Assembly: GCA_900552885.1 (NCBI GenBank)
Contig: USBM01000003.1
Location: 1 to 24,235 of the forward strand
Direction of reading: 5' to 3'
Length of the DNA stretch: 24,235 nt
From: an uncultured Clostridium sp.
GTDB taxonomy: Bacteria > Bacillota > Clostridia > Lachnospirales > Lachnospiraceae
The translations under genes were made by a program, and so were the position numbers. Of the stretch, positions 7,565 through 15,614 are shown one piece after another. The stretch's first letter is position 1, and each line of letters opens with the position of its first letter. The notes below the pieces were generated by a model that saw only the letters and a list, made by a program, of their open reading frames with translations, made no database searches and was not told the origin of the DNA.

Positions 7565-8570
7565 TAATCTCGTCACCTCCACCACGGGAAATAACAATCT
7601 CTCCGGTATCTTCTAACTTCCGTATAATATTGACAATCTTCTGTTGTGCTTCTTCTACATCTTTCAGACGAACCGGTCCCATGTATTCCATGTCTTCTTT
7701 GATCATGGTAGCAAGACGGGATGACAAGTTATTAAAGATACAATTCTGCACATCTTCATTGGCATTCTTAAGAGCAATGGCAAGTTCACTGTTATCCACT
7801 TCGCGAAGAACGGTCTGGATTGCACGATTATCAAGACTTAAGATATCCTCAAATACAAACATCTTACGCCGGATCTCATCTGCTAATTCCGGTTCTTCAA
7901 TCTCTAATGTCTCCATAATATGCTTTTCAGTACTACGATCCACTGTATTCAATATTGATACAATAGCATCAACACCACCTACGATCGTATAATCCTGATT
8001 AACAAGAGATGATAATTTCTTCTCCAAAACTTTCTCCACCTCTTTGATCACATCCGGACTGGTTCGATCCATCAATGCAATACGTTTCGCAACATCTGCC
8101 TGTTTTTCAGGCGGAAGGGCACCCACCACTGCCGCTGCCTGACTAGAAGGCAGATATGCAAGAATCAATGCAATCGTCTGAGGATGCTCATCCTGTATAA
8201 AGTTAAGCAACTGGGATGGGTCCGCCTTTCGAACAAATTCGAACGGTCGAACCTGCAGGGACGCTGTCAGTCTTCCGATCACATCCCTTGCCTTGTCTTC
8301 TCCTAATGCCTTGTCTAACAGTTCCTTTGCATATCCAATACCACCCTCAGCAATATACTGTTGTGCAAGACAGATCTCGTAAAATTCTTCCAATACCTGC
8401 TCTTTCACATCCGGTGCCACACTTCTTGTATTGGCAATCTCCAATGTCAAAGCCTCGATCTCATCTTCTTTCAAATGTTTGAATATATTGGCCGACTTTT
8501 CCGGTCCTAACGATATCAGTAAAATAGCCGCTTTCTGCGCCCCTGACATTTCATCATCGTGTGTTGCCAT
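7557..8570 (-). CDS. fliG: Flagellar motor switch protein FliG
   Basis: FliG is the rotor protein of the C-ring that contacts FliF at the membrane and the stator (MotA) at its C-terminal domain, so it both generates torque and sets rotation direction. At 337 residues it has the family's usual length. It shows the N-terminal AILLISLGPEKSANIFKHL segment, the EHPQT motif at 128-132 in the middle domain, a Gly-Gly hinge (VGGV at about 197-200), MFVFEDI at 237-243 and the charged torque helix LREVDNSELAIALKNA at about 255-270. GGAGG lies 7 bases before the ATG. The gene is 38 bases downstream of fliF, its FliF-binding partner. It is complete with nothing unusual. Confidence 0.98.
   Translation of the reverse strand: MATHDDEMSGAQKAAILLISLGPEKSANIFKHLKEDEIEALTLEIANTRSVAPDVKEQVLEEFYEICLAQQYIAEGGIGYAKELLDKALGEDKARDVIGRLTASLQVRPFEFVRKADPSQLLNFIQDEHPQTIALILAYLPSSQAAAVVGALPPEKQADVAKRIALMDRTSPDVIKEVEKVLEKKLSSLVNQDYTIVGGVDAIVSILNTVDRSTEKHIMETLEIEEPELADEIRRKMFVFEDILSLDNRAIQTVLREVDNSELAIALKNANEDVQNCIFNNLSSRLATMIKEDMEYMGPVRLKDVEEAQQKIVNIIRKLEDTGEIVISRGGGDEIIV
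7573..7580 (-). promoter_or_regulatory. Ribosome binding site that sets the fliH start
   Basis: GGAGGTGA on the minus strand lies inside the last codons of fliG, 8 bases before the TTG at 7564. It is a near-perfect match to the 16S rRNA tail and is the reason the fliH start is placed at that TTG. Confidence 0.7.
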
Positions 8571-8608
8571 ATTCCTTCCTCCAACTTATCCTATCAACCT
8601 GTTTCCGA

Positions 8609-10225
8609 TCAATCCCAATCATCATTCAGCCAATTGCGCAGTAACAAAGCAACCTCTTCCGGATTCTCATCCACAAAACGTTCAATCTGCTGTCTGGTAG
8701 CTGATTTATCACTAAACTCAATATCCTCTAAACTCTGATTCTCTTTTGTTGTTGCCAACAACGCTTCTACCGATAATTCCGGTTCTAATTCTGTCACCTC
8801 TACCGGTTTCATACCCTTAAATACCACAAAGCACAACAATGCAACAATCAGGATTGCAAGCACAAACTGCAGATAATTAGTTGCAACCTCTGTGGCAGAC
8901 GTCTCCTTCGGATAGAAGATCGGTACTTCATACGCCTGTACTTCTATGTTGTTCGCCGGGAAACCGGTCGCTTTCTCTACAAGTGCCTTCGTCTGATCAT
9001 CCAACTGGATTGCTTTTCTTTCGCTGTTTTTCTCCTGAAACGTCTCAAAATTTGTACCTTTTAACTGTCCGGCCTTTTTCATCTGTGCTTCATCATAGAT
9101 TACATATTTGCTAAGAACAACTGCGATTGTTGAATTGTCCTTATTCACTGTACCAATTGTCTTTGTCGTATTCGTTGTAGTTACACTATCATTGTATTCT
9201 TCTTTGATCACATTCGCATCACTATTACCGGCAGATCCATTCAATATTTCATAGTCCTGTGTCTGTCCATCATTTGAATCTGTTCCTGGTATACCGGAAA
9301 CCCCATCTGTATTTGTTGCATTATAGTAATAATATGATGTCTTAGGACCGGTATCATCTTCGGTATCGTCCGTATAATGATGTTCATCCACAATCTGCTG
9401 TTCATCCAGATCGATATCCAGATTGGCTGTTACCTCTGCATCATTATAAACCCCTGAACTAATCATCAGGCTTCGGACACGGTCTTCCAGATTATCCGTT
9501 ACCTGATTTGCAATCTTAATTGCTGCAGAAGAATTTCCTGCAGCACTCTTCGCATCGCCATCTCCACCAAACAACAGTGATCCTGTCTGATCAATGATCC
9601 GGATATTATCCGTTGTGGAATTGCCTAAAGATGTAGCCACATAGTTTGCAATACCTTCTACATTGTTCTCTTCAAAATCTTTGGTAGTCATAAGCAGAAC
9701 ACTCGCCGAAGCCTCCTTATCTGCCGAGAGCAGAGAATTCGTATTGTCCGGAATCGTAATCTGAACAGATGCCTGCTTCACTCCTTCAATCTGCTCTAAT
9801 TCCTTACCTATATCGTTCTGTTTGACAATCTTCTGTTTCAACTGACGTTCACTGTCTGTCGTTGACATGCTATTATTAAACAGCTTATCCCAATCATCAT
9901 CTGCATTCGTTGCAATATTATTCTCTCCTAGTGTAAGACGTGCTGCTGATTCAGACTTCTCATCAACCGTAAATGTCAGTCCATTACCGGAAACCTGATG
10001 TTCAATACCTGCATCTGTCAACACCTGATCTGCCGATGCCGCATCACTGGTGTTGTCAAAAGTCACCAGCTCCACATACTTTGTACGATTCAGCAACACA
10101 ATTAACGCCACCAGTGTAAAAATCACTGCCGCCGTAATCGTAATGATCAATGTCTTTTGTTTACTTGTGAACCGATTCCAAAATTCTACTAGTTTGGTTT
10201 GAATAGATTTCACTCTATCTAACAT
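8609..10225 (-). CDS. fliF: Flagellar MS-ring protein FliF
   Basis: FliF builds the MS ring in the cytoplasmic membrane, the platform on which rod, C-ring and export gate assemble. The protein has 538 residues. There is a transmembrane helix at about 25-46 (TLIITITAAVIFTLVALIVL) and a second at about 448-468 (FVLAILIVALLCFVVF). Between them lies the extracytoplasmic ring-building part, with LTFTVDEKSESAARLTLGEN and the QIEGVKQASVQITIPDN motif. A Thr/Asp/Asn-rich insert sits in the middle. The cytoplasmic C-terminus (ENPEEVALLLRNWLNDDWD) is the FliG-binding end. The ATG at 10225 has a modest GGTAGG-type site. It lies 22 bases after fliE, its rod-side partner. Confidence 0.97.
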   Translation of the reverse strand: MLDRVKSIQTKLVEFWNRFTSKQKTLIITITAAVIFTLVALIVLLNRTKYVELVTFDNTSDAASADQVLTDAGIEHQVSGNGLTFTVDEKSESAARLTLGENNIATNADDDWDKLFNNSMSTTDSERQLKQKIVKQNDIGKELEQIEGVKQASVQITIPDNTNSLLSADKEASASVLLMTTKDFEENNVEGIANYVATSLGNSTTDNIRIIDQTGSLLFGGDGDAKSAAGNSSAAIKIANQVTDNLEDRVRSLMISSGVYNDAEVTANLDIDLDEQQIVDEHHYTDDTEDDTGPKTSYYYYNATNTDGVSGIPGTDSNDGQTQDYEILNGSAGNSDANVIKEEYNDSVTTTNTTKTIGTVNKDNSTIAVVLSKYVIYDEAQMKKAGQLKGTNFETFQEKNSERKAIQLDDQTKALVEKATGFPANNIEVQAYEVPIFYPKETSATEVATNYLQFVLAILIVALLCFVVFKGMKPVEVTELEPELSVEALLATTKENQSLEDIEFSDKSATRQQIERFVDENPEEVALLLRNWLNDDWD

Positions 10226-10247
10226 CGTATACTACCTACCCCTTATG

Positions 10248-10565
10248 TTAAATTTGCATATTCATCAATTCTTTGTATGCCTCTAATGCTTTATTTGTCA
10301 CTTTCACTGTATATTGCAATGAAATATTGGCCTTCTGTTGTGCAATTGCCAGATCGTGCACACTCGTAGAATATCCTAATGCAAAATTCATCTCCGATTC
10401 TTCTGCTGCGCTCTGCAGCGCATCAGTCTCTTTGTACATATTCACAGCCGAGTCGAACAGATTATCAAAAGACACATCGTCATTCTTTGTCGTTACATTC
10501 GAGCTGCCTGTTGCACCATATATGGAATTATTAAGATCTATATTATGTATCCCTGTAACTGCCAT
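10248..10565 (-). CDS. fliE: Flagellar hook-basal body protein FliE
   Basis: FliE is the rod adaptor that joins the MS ring (FliF) to the proximal rod. I use the ATG at 10565 (MAVTGIHN), giving 105 residues, because GGGTGA precedes it by 7 bases. An ATG five codons earlier at 10580 has no clear ribosome site but cannot be excluded. The protein shows the family core: SFDNLFDSAVNMYKETDALQ at about 32-51, then SVHDLAIAQQKANISLQYTV and the C-terminal VTNKALEAYKELMNMQ. The length is normal. The order flgB-flgC-fliE-fliF is the standard one in Firmicutes. Confidence 0.95.
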   Translation of the reverse strand: MAVTGIHNIDLNNSIYGATGSSNVTTKNDDVSFDNLFDSAVNMYKETDALQSAAEESEMNFALGYSTSVHDLAIAQQKANISLQYTVKVTNKALEAYKELMNMQI

Positions 10566-10593
10566 ATCACATTCACCCATCCATTCTTATCAT

Positions 10594-11034
10594 CTATTTG
10601 AATAATTCTAATCCTTTTGCTGCAATTGCTTTTGATGCATTAAATGCCGTCGCATTTGCCTCATAAGACCGGCTGGCATCGATCAGGTTTGTCATCTCCG
10701 TAACAGTGTTCACATTCGGCAATGTAACATACCCATTCTCGTCTGCATCCGGGTGATTCGGATCATAAGTCATTGCCCCTTCATTTGTATCTTCCACAAT
10801 TGATGTAATCTTAACTCCATGCGGATGATAAGACTCTAACTTATTGCTCAATATATTATCAAAAGAAGCATTGGAGTTCTCCTGAAACACAACCGTCTTT
10901 CTCTTATAGGGTTCTCCATTCTCATCCCTGGTTGTGTTCACATTCGCAATATTCTCTGAAATAACATCCATTCTTGTTCTCTGTGCCGTCATACCTGACG
11001 CAGATACATTCATTGCATTAAAAATACCACCCAT
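10594..11034 (-). CDS. flgC: Flagellar basal-body rod protein FlgC
   Basis: This is a proximal rod subunit of the flagellar basal body. The protein has 146 residues, normal for FlgC. It opens with FNAMNVSASGMTAQRTRMDV followed by ISENIANVNTTR, the rod-protein signature. Family motifs include GVKITSIVEDTNEGAMTYDP and the C-terminal D0 helix NTVTEMTNLIDASRSYEANA with the ending GLELFK. GAGGAG lies 8-9 bases before the ATG, and the gene begins 18 bases after the flgB stop. It has no signal peptide, as expected for an export-apparatus substrate. Confidence 0.97.
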   Translation of the reverse strand: MGGIFNAMNVSASGMTAQRTRMDVISENIANVNTTRDENGEPYKRKTVVFQENSNASFDNILSNKLESYHPHGVKITSIVEDTNEGAMTYDPNHPDADENGYVTLPNVNTVTEMTNLIDASRSYEANATAFNASKAIAAKGLELFK

Positions 11035-11052
11035 ATATTCTTATCTCCTCTA

Positions 11053-11445
11053 TCAATTAGACAATACTGTCTTATATCTTGAAAATTCCTGCCCAATCTG
11101 TTCTACCAAAGCATTATAACGGATCTGATTCTCCGCAAGATATGCACTTTCTGTATCCATATCCACATTATTGCCATCTAAACGATAAGATAGGGTTGAA
11201 TGATCAGTATAAGTCATCCCTCCAAAATCGGATAAATGCGTATTCACATCCGCAATCCTCTCATCTAACGACTCCGGTCCAATCAATGCCTGTTCTAAGT
11301 AATTCTCAAATGCTACATCTTTTCTCTTATAATTCGGTGTATCCACATTTGCAATATTGTTAGACAGGATCTCATTTCTTGAATTAGCTGCATCTGCCGC
11401 TTTATCCAATACATTGATATAATTGTATATATTAGTATTGATCAT
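11053..11445 (-). CDS. flgB: Flagellar basal-body rod protein FlgB
   Basis: This is a proximal rod subunit and the first gene of the fla operon. The start is set at the ATG at 11445 (MINTNIYNYI), giving 130 residues, because GGGAGGT lies 7 bases upstream. The open frame extends 30 codons further, but that extension has no family similarity. The rod signature LSNNIANVDTPNYKRKDVAF is at about 28-47, and the D0-type C-terminal helix carries ESAYLAENQIRYNALVEQIG. It begins 102 bases after the codY stop with no convincing terminator between them, so some read-through from codY is possible. This codY-flgB junction is the same as in Bacillus subtilis. Confidence 0.95.
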   Translation of the reverse strand: MINTNIYNYINVLDKAADAANSRNEILSNNIANVDTPNYKRKDVAFENYLEQALIGPESLDERIADVNTHLSDFGGMTYTDHSTLSYRLDGNNVDMDTESAYLAENQIRYNALVEQIGQEFSRYKTVLSN

Positions 11446-11547
11446 GAAATAGTACCTCCCATTCTCTATAGCAACTACGATATAACAAAACAATAGCAAA
11501 AGACTTCTGAGTATACACACAAATCCTTTTGCCATCTCGAATCCATT

Positions 11548-12318
11548 CTAATTATGTAACTTTTTAACTTCATCAAATACATATTCATTCAACACGCGGA
11601 TATTCGTCCCTTTCATGCCGGATGACTTCGTCTCTATTACACCTGCACTTTCAAACTTTCGAAGTGCATTCACAATCACAGAACGCGTAATTCCAACCCT
11701 GTCTGCTATCTTAGAAGCTACCAGAATTCCCTGCATACCTGTCAATTCCTCAAACACATGGTAAATCGCTTCCGATTCCGATGTTGACAATGTATTGATT
11801 GCCGAATGCACAATGGCCAGCTTACGGTTCTCTTCCGCACTCTCTTCATTCACACTACGCATCATCTCAAGTCCAACCACCGTAGTGCCATACTCACTTA
11901 AAATAATATCATCTATGGTATACTGTGCATCTTCCTTATACATAAATACCGTTCCCAAACGTTCTCCCGCAATATCGATTGGAGAAATAATGGCACGGTA
12001 TCTTTCCAGATCTTCAATCTCAAACCCTAATGTTGCAAGATTCACATTCTCTTTTGTAGAAAGTACGCCAAGCAAACGTTCGTTCAACATTCCGTCAATA
12101 AAATCTCCAACTTCCGGCACGATCAACTCTGTTATCTCACTGATATCAGAACGGTTCTTAATTCCGAGAACCTTTCCTTTCTTACTTATCACAAGGATAT
12201 CCGATTCCAGGATTTCACTTAACACCTTACAAATATCATTAAAGATAACCTTATGAGAATTGTTATTATGCAAAAGCTGATTAATTTTTCTTGTTTTATC
12301 TAATAACTGTACACTCAT
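11548..12318 (-). CDS. codY: Global transcriptional regulator CodY
   Basis: CodY senses branched-chain amino acids and GTP and represses or activates hundreds of nutrient-response genes in low-GC Gram-positives, including motility genes in Bacillus subtilis. The start is at the ATG at 12318 (MSVQLLDKTRKINQ) with GGAGG in front; an in-frame GTG six codons earlier is unlikely. The protein has 256 residues, close to the Bacillus protein (259). The N-terminal GAF ligand domain covers about 1-150 and includes PIDIAGERLGTVFMYKED. The winged helix-turn-helix is at about 200-245 with SKIADRVGITRSVIVNALRK and SSGMKGTNIRVLN, the highly conserved DNA-contact region. Its own promoter region carries a CodY-box-like site, suggesting autoregulation. 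Confidence 0.97.
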   Translation of the reverse strand: MSVQLLDKTRKINQLLHNNNSHKVIFNDICKVLSEILESDILVISKKGKVLGIKNRSDISEITELIVPEVGDFIDGMLNERLLGVLSTKENVNLATLGFEIEDLERYRAIISPIDIAGERLGTVFMYKEDAQYTIDDIILSEYGTTVVGLEMMRSVNEESAEENRKLAIVHSAINTLSTSESEAIYHVFEELTGMQGILVASKIADRVGITRSVIVNALRKFESAGVIETKSSGMKGTNIRVLNEYVFDEVKKLHN

Positions 12319-12342
12319 AACGCTCCCTCCAATCACAGAACA

Positions 12343-12371
12343 ATTTTATCACAATCACATCATAATAACAA
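12343..12371 (-). promoter_or_regulatory. Candidate sigma-A promoter of codY
   Basis: On the minus strand TTGTTA (12366-12371) is separated by 17 bases from TAAAAT (12343-12348), matching 4/6 and 5/6 of the vegetative consensus. The predicted transcript would start near 12336, leaving a leader of about 18 bases that contains just the ribosome site. Confidence 0.55.
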
Positions 12372-12372
12372 C

Positions 12373-12387
12373 AATTTTCTGAAAAAG
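12373..12387. promoter_or_regulatory. CodY-box-like operator next to the codY promoter
   Basis: AATTTTCTGAAAAAG matches the known palindromic CodY box (AATTTTCWGAAAATT) at 13 of 15 positions. It lies one base upstream of the proposed codY -35 box. It also covers the T-rich end of the short topA-codY spacer. Autoregulation of codY is inferred from this position. Confidence 0.6.
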
Positions 12388-12405
12388 GAGCGCTCACCCT
12401 CTGAT

Positions 12406-14481
12406 TTAATCCTGCTTCTCTGGTTTCTCACAGACATAACCACACTCCGGATTACTACAGACTAACTTGCTGCCCTTCTCTAACATAATACTTCCACATT
12501 TCTTGCAGGATACGGAAGACGGTTTCTGCCACGACATAAAATCACACTCCGGATTGTCAATACATCCATAGTATTTACGCCCTTTTTTCGTCTTTTTAAG
12601 TACAATATCCTTGCCACATTTAGGACACGAAACACCCGTCTTTTCAAAATAAGGCTTGGTAAATCTACATTCCGGAAAGCCCGGACATGCCAAAAATTTC
12701 CCATGCGGTCCATATTTGACAACAAGATTCCGTCCGCACTCTTCACAGATCTCATCTGATACTTCATCTTCAATCTTAACGTGCTCTAATTCTTCATTTG
12801 CAGCTTTCACTGCGGCATCAAGATCCGGATAGAAATTCTCTACTACCGTCTTCCAATCAATGACGCCTTCCTCAATCTTATCTAACAGTGATTCCATATT
12901 CGCAGTAAACTCAGTGTCCACAATAACCGGAAATGCTTTTTTCATAATCTGATTCACAGCTTCCCCAAGTTCTGTCACATATAGATTTCTATTCTCTTTC
13001 ACAATATATCGTCTTGCCAGAATCGTAGAGATCGTAGGGGCATATGTGCTCGGTCTTCCTATTCCAAGTTCCTCTAACTGTTTAACCAGAGAACCTTCCG
13101 TAAAATGTGCCGGCGGCTGTGTGAAATGCTGTTTATCCTGCCACTGTTTCACACTCAATGTTGTATTCTCGTCAATATTCTTAAAGAGATTACGCTGCTC
13201 ATCATTCTCATCCTCTATTGCATACACCGCCATAAATCCCTCAAAGATCATCTGTGTAGATGTCGCACCAAATTCATATCCTTTGGCATTCATCTTAACA
13301 GACTCACTTTCATACTTTGCAGAAGCCATACGGCTTGCTAAAAATCGGTTGTATATCAACTGATACAAACGGAACTGATCTCTTGATAACTGATCCTTCA
13401 CGATTACAGGTGAAAGTGTAATATCCGTTGGGCGGATCGCTTCGTGGGCATCCTGGATCTTCTTGCCTGATACCGCATTACTCGTTGTAATTCCCACATA
13501 AGACTGTCCATATTGTTTGGCAATATAATCAAGAGCAGAAGCATTAGCTTCGTCTGAAATACGCACAGAATCTGTACGAAGATAAGTAATCAGACCAACA
13601 CTGCCTCTCCCTTTAATATCCACACCTTCATACAACTGCTGTGCAATCCTCATCGTTTTACCGGTAGCAAAATTAAGCTTCTTAGCTGCCTCCTGCTGCA
13701 AGGTAGACGTGGTAAACGGAAGTGGAGCTTTCTTTGTCCTCTCTGATGTCTTCACGTTTTTAACCTGTAACTGTTCTCCCTCTAAATCCTTCAGAATCGC
13801 TGTCATTTCCTCTTCGGAATGTATATCTGCTTTCCCTTTCGGTGTCTTGTTAAGTTTAGCCATAAAGGACTTCTTAGCACCCTTCGGAACTACTTCTGCT
13901 TCTAATGTCCAATATTCCTTTGGAATAAAATTATTGACCTCATCTTCTCGATCACAGATCAGTCGGAGTGCCACAGATTGCACTCTTCCCGCACTTAACC
14001 CTCTCTTAATCTTCGCCCATAAAACCGGACTGATCTCATAACCAACCAGTCGATCCAACACCCTTCTTGCCTGCTGTGCATCTACCAGATTCATATCAAT
14101 GTCCCGGGCTTCTTTCAATGAATTCTTAACCGCATTCTTCGTAATCTCATTAAATGTGATTCTCTTATATTTCTTTCCTTCCAGATTAAGTGCAATCGAC
14201 AAATGCCATGAAATAGCTTCTCCCTCGCGGTCCGGATCTGTTGCAAGATATACTTTATCTGCCTTTTTCACTTCTTTCCGAAGTGCTGCCAACAATTCAC
14301 CCTTCCCCCGGATAGTAATATACTTTGGTTCAAAATCATGATCCACGTCAATTCCCATCTGAGATTTGGGTAAATCCCTTACATGTCCATTCGATGCGAT
14401 GACTTCATAATTCTTACCGAGAAATTTTTTAATTGTTTTCGCTTTTGCAGGTGACTCCACTATCACAAGGTTCTTTGCCAT
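12406..14481 (-). CDS. topA: DNA topoisomerase I (type IA)
   Basis: It relaxes negative supercoils by cutting one strand through a 5'-phosphotyrosine. At 691 residues it matches the Bacillus enzyme. The Toprim domain has Glu9 (VIVESPAKAKTIKKFLG) and TDPDREGE at 81-88. KRGLSAGRVQSVALRLICDR at about 159-178 and the catalytic tyrosine in GLITYLRTDSVRIS (about Tyr300) are present. The C-terminus carries three four-cysteine zinc ribbons, each of the form CxxC...CxnC (CEECGRNL..., CPKCGKDI..., CKKCGSIM...). AAGGAG precedes the ATG at 14481. It starts 23 bases after dprA, as in Bacillus (smf-topA), and ends 87 bases before codY. Confidence 0.98.
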   Translation of the reverse strand: MAKNLVIVESPAKAKTIKKFLGKNYEVIASNGHVRDLPKSQMGIDVDHDFEPKYITIRGKGELLAALRKEVKKADKVYLATDPDREGEAISWHLSIALNLEGKKYKRITFNEITKNAVKNSLKEARDIDMNLVDAQQARRVLDRLVGYEISPVLWAKIKRGLSAGRVQSVALRLICDREDEVNNFIPKEYWTLEAEVVPKGAKKSFMAKLNKTPKGKADIHSEEEMTAILKDLEGEQLQVKNVKTSERTKKAPLPFTTSTLQQEAAKKLNFATGKTMRIAQQLYEGVDIKGRGSVGLITYLRTDSVRISDEANASALDYIAKQYGQSYVGITTSNAVSGKKIQDAHEAIRPTDITLSPVIVKDQLSRDQFRLYQLIYNRFLASRMASAKYESESVKMNAKGYEFGATSTQMIFEGFMAVYAIEDENDEQRNLFKNIDENTTLSVKQWQDKQHFTQPPAHFTEGSLVKQLEELGIGRPSTYAPTISTILARRYIVKENRNLYVTELGEAVNQIMKKAFPVIVDTEFTANMESLLDKIEEGVIDWKTVVENFYPDLDAAVKAANEELEHVKIEDEVSDEICEECGRNLVVKYGPHGKFLACPGFPECRFTKPYFEKTGVSCPKCGKDIVLKKTKKGRKYYGCIDNPECDFMSWQKPSSVSCKKCGSIMLEKGSKLVCSNPECGYVCEKPEKQD

Positions 14482-14504
14482 ATCAAGGCTCCTTCCCGTC
14501 TTTG

Positions 14505-15614
14505 TTATAACTTGATGGCATAATAATTCCGGTTAGGTTCCACGATCAACCTCTTTAACATCAACTGATTCAGTAACATACAAACATCCTGTGGTGCAAT
14601 TCCGACTTCCTTAATTATGTCATCCAAATATTTCGGTTCAATTTGCAAACAACTATACACCATTTTTTCGTTAGGTGCAAGAGTGTTTTTTCTCTTAGTG
14701 TCCGATGCTTCGTCAATCGTATTCATGTAATGAGCCTCTTTATTATGACAGTGAATCACCTCTAACACATCAGAAACCTCCGTAACTAAATGTGCTCCCA
14801 TTTTGATCAGATTGTTACATCCGGCACTTTTAGAATCTGTCAGCTTTCCCGGAAGTGCAAAGATCTCCTTCCCCTGTTCTAACCCTTGATCAACCGTTAT
14901 AAATGTTCCGCTTTTCTCTCTTGCTTCAATTACCAGAATGCCGTCAGACATGCCTGCAATCAAACGATTTCTCTGTGGGAACAACCCCGGAAACGGTTGT
15001 ATTCCTATATTGCTCTCTGATATAATTCCTCCCTGTCGTTCCATCTTCATAAACAACTCATAATTTTCAGTCGGGTAAACAATATCCACTCCACATCCAA
15101 GAACACCTAATGTGTAACCATTACCTTCCAGTGCACCTTGATGCCCCATTCCATCAATACCTCTCGCCAACCCGCTGATGACCGCAATATTGCATTTTGC
15201 CAGTTCTCTCCCAAAAAAACGAGCCATCTCTCTTCCGTACCGGGAGCAATTTCTGGCACCTATAATTGCAATTGCTTTCTGTGTGGTTTCCGGCAGAAAT
15301 CCCTTATAATACATTCCCAACGGAGCATCCGGGATATTATATAACCGTTCCGGATAATCTTCCTTTCCGGGATATGTAAATCTAACTCTCTTTTTCTTCA
15401 AATTTTCAAATTCTCTCTGTAAACGCTCTGAATCCTTCGAGGCCTCATATGCACTGAGATCCAGTGTTTGCAGCAAACACGCAATTTCCCTGTCGTCTGC
15501 CTCTTCGTAAATATAACAGGGTTCCTCATATTCCTCTAACAATCTCCGTATCGCGGCTCTTCCGATTCCTTCTATATTATTGAGCCAGTACCAGTATACA
15601 TCCTGTTCCATCAT
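14505..15614 (-). CDS. dprA: DNA-processing protein DprA/Smf
   Basis: DprA protects incoming single-stranded DNA during natural transformation and loads RecA on it; it is also widespread in bacteria not known to be transformable. The protein has 369 residues. An N-terminal helix-hairpin-helix-like region (LNNIEGIGRAAIRRLLEEYE) is followed by the Rossmann-type core: AIAIIGARNCSRYGREMA at about 114-131, VISGLARGIDGMGHQGALEG at about 145-164 and LGVLGCGVDIVYPTEN. A C-terminal winged-helix-like domain ends the protein (LDDIIKEVGIAPQDVCMLLN). The ATG at 15614 has GGAGGTGA at suitable spacing and overlaps the comM stop by 4 bases (ATGA). Its gene neighbours comM and topA are the usual ones. Confidence 0.96.
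   Translation of the reverse strand: MMEQDVYWYWLNNIEGIGRAAIRRLLEEYEEPCYIYEEADDREIACLLQTLDLSAYEASKDSERLQREFENLKKKRVRFTYPGKEDYPERLYNIPDAPLGMYYKGFLPETTQKAIAIIGARNCSRYGREMARFFGRELAKCNIAVISGLARGIDGMGHQGALEGNGYTLGVLGCGVDIVYPTENYELFMKMERQGGIISESNIGIQPFPGLFPQRNRLIAGMSDGILVIEAREKSGTFITVDQGLEQGKEIFALPGKLTDSKSAGCNNLIKMGAHLVTEVSDVLEVIHCHNKEAHYMNTIDEASDTKRKNTLAPNEKMVYSCLQIEPKYLDDIIKEVGIAPQDVCMLLNQLMLKRLIVEPNRNYYAIKL

Noticed and set aside
10566..10580. Longer fliE beginning MGECDM
   Set aside because: It lacks a ribosome site, while the internal ATG at 10565 has GGGTGA at good spacing.
11465..11493. TTGTTT-17-TATAGA with an extended TG as a flgB promoter
   Set aside because: The transcript would start within the ribosome site, about 13 bases before the ATG, and both hexamers match poorly. 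No sigma-D type motif was found either.
12388..12405. Terminator of topA
   Set aside because: Only a four-pair AGGG/UCCU stem before a short U run, and GAGCGCTC is a palindrome without a loop. Too weak to call; the T run is better explained as part of the CodY box.
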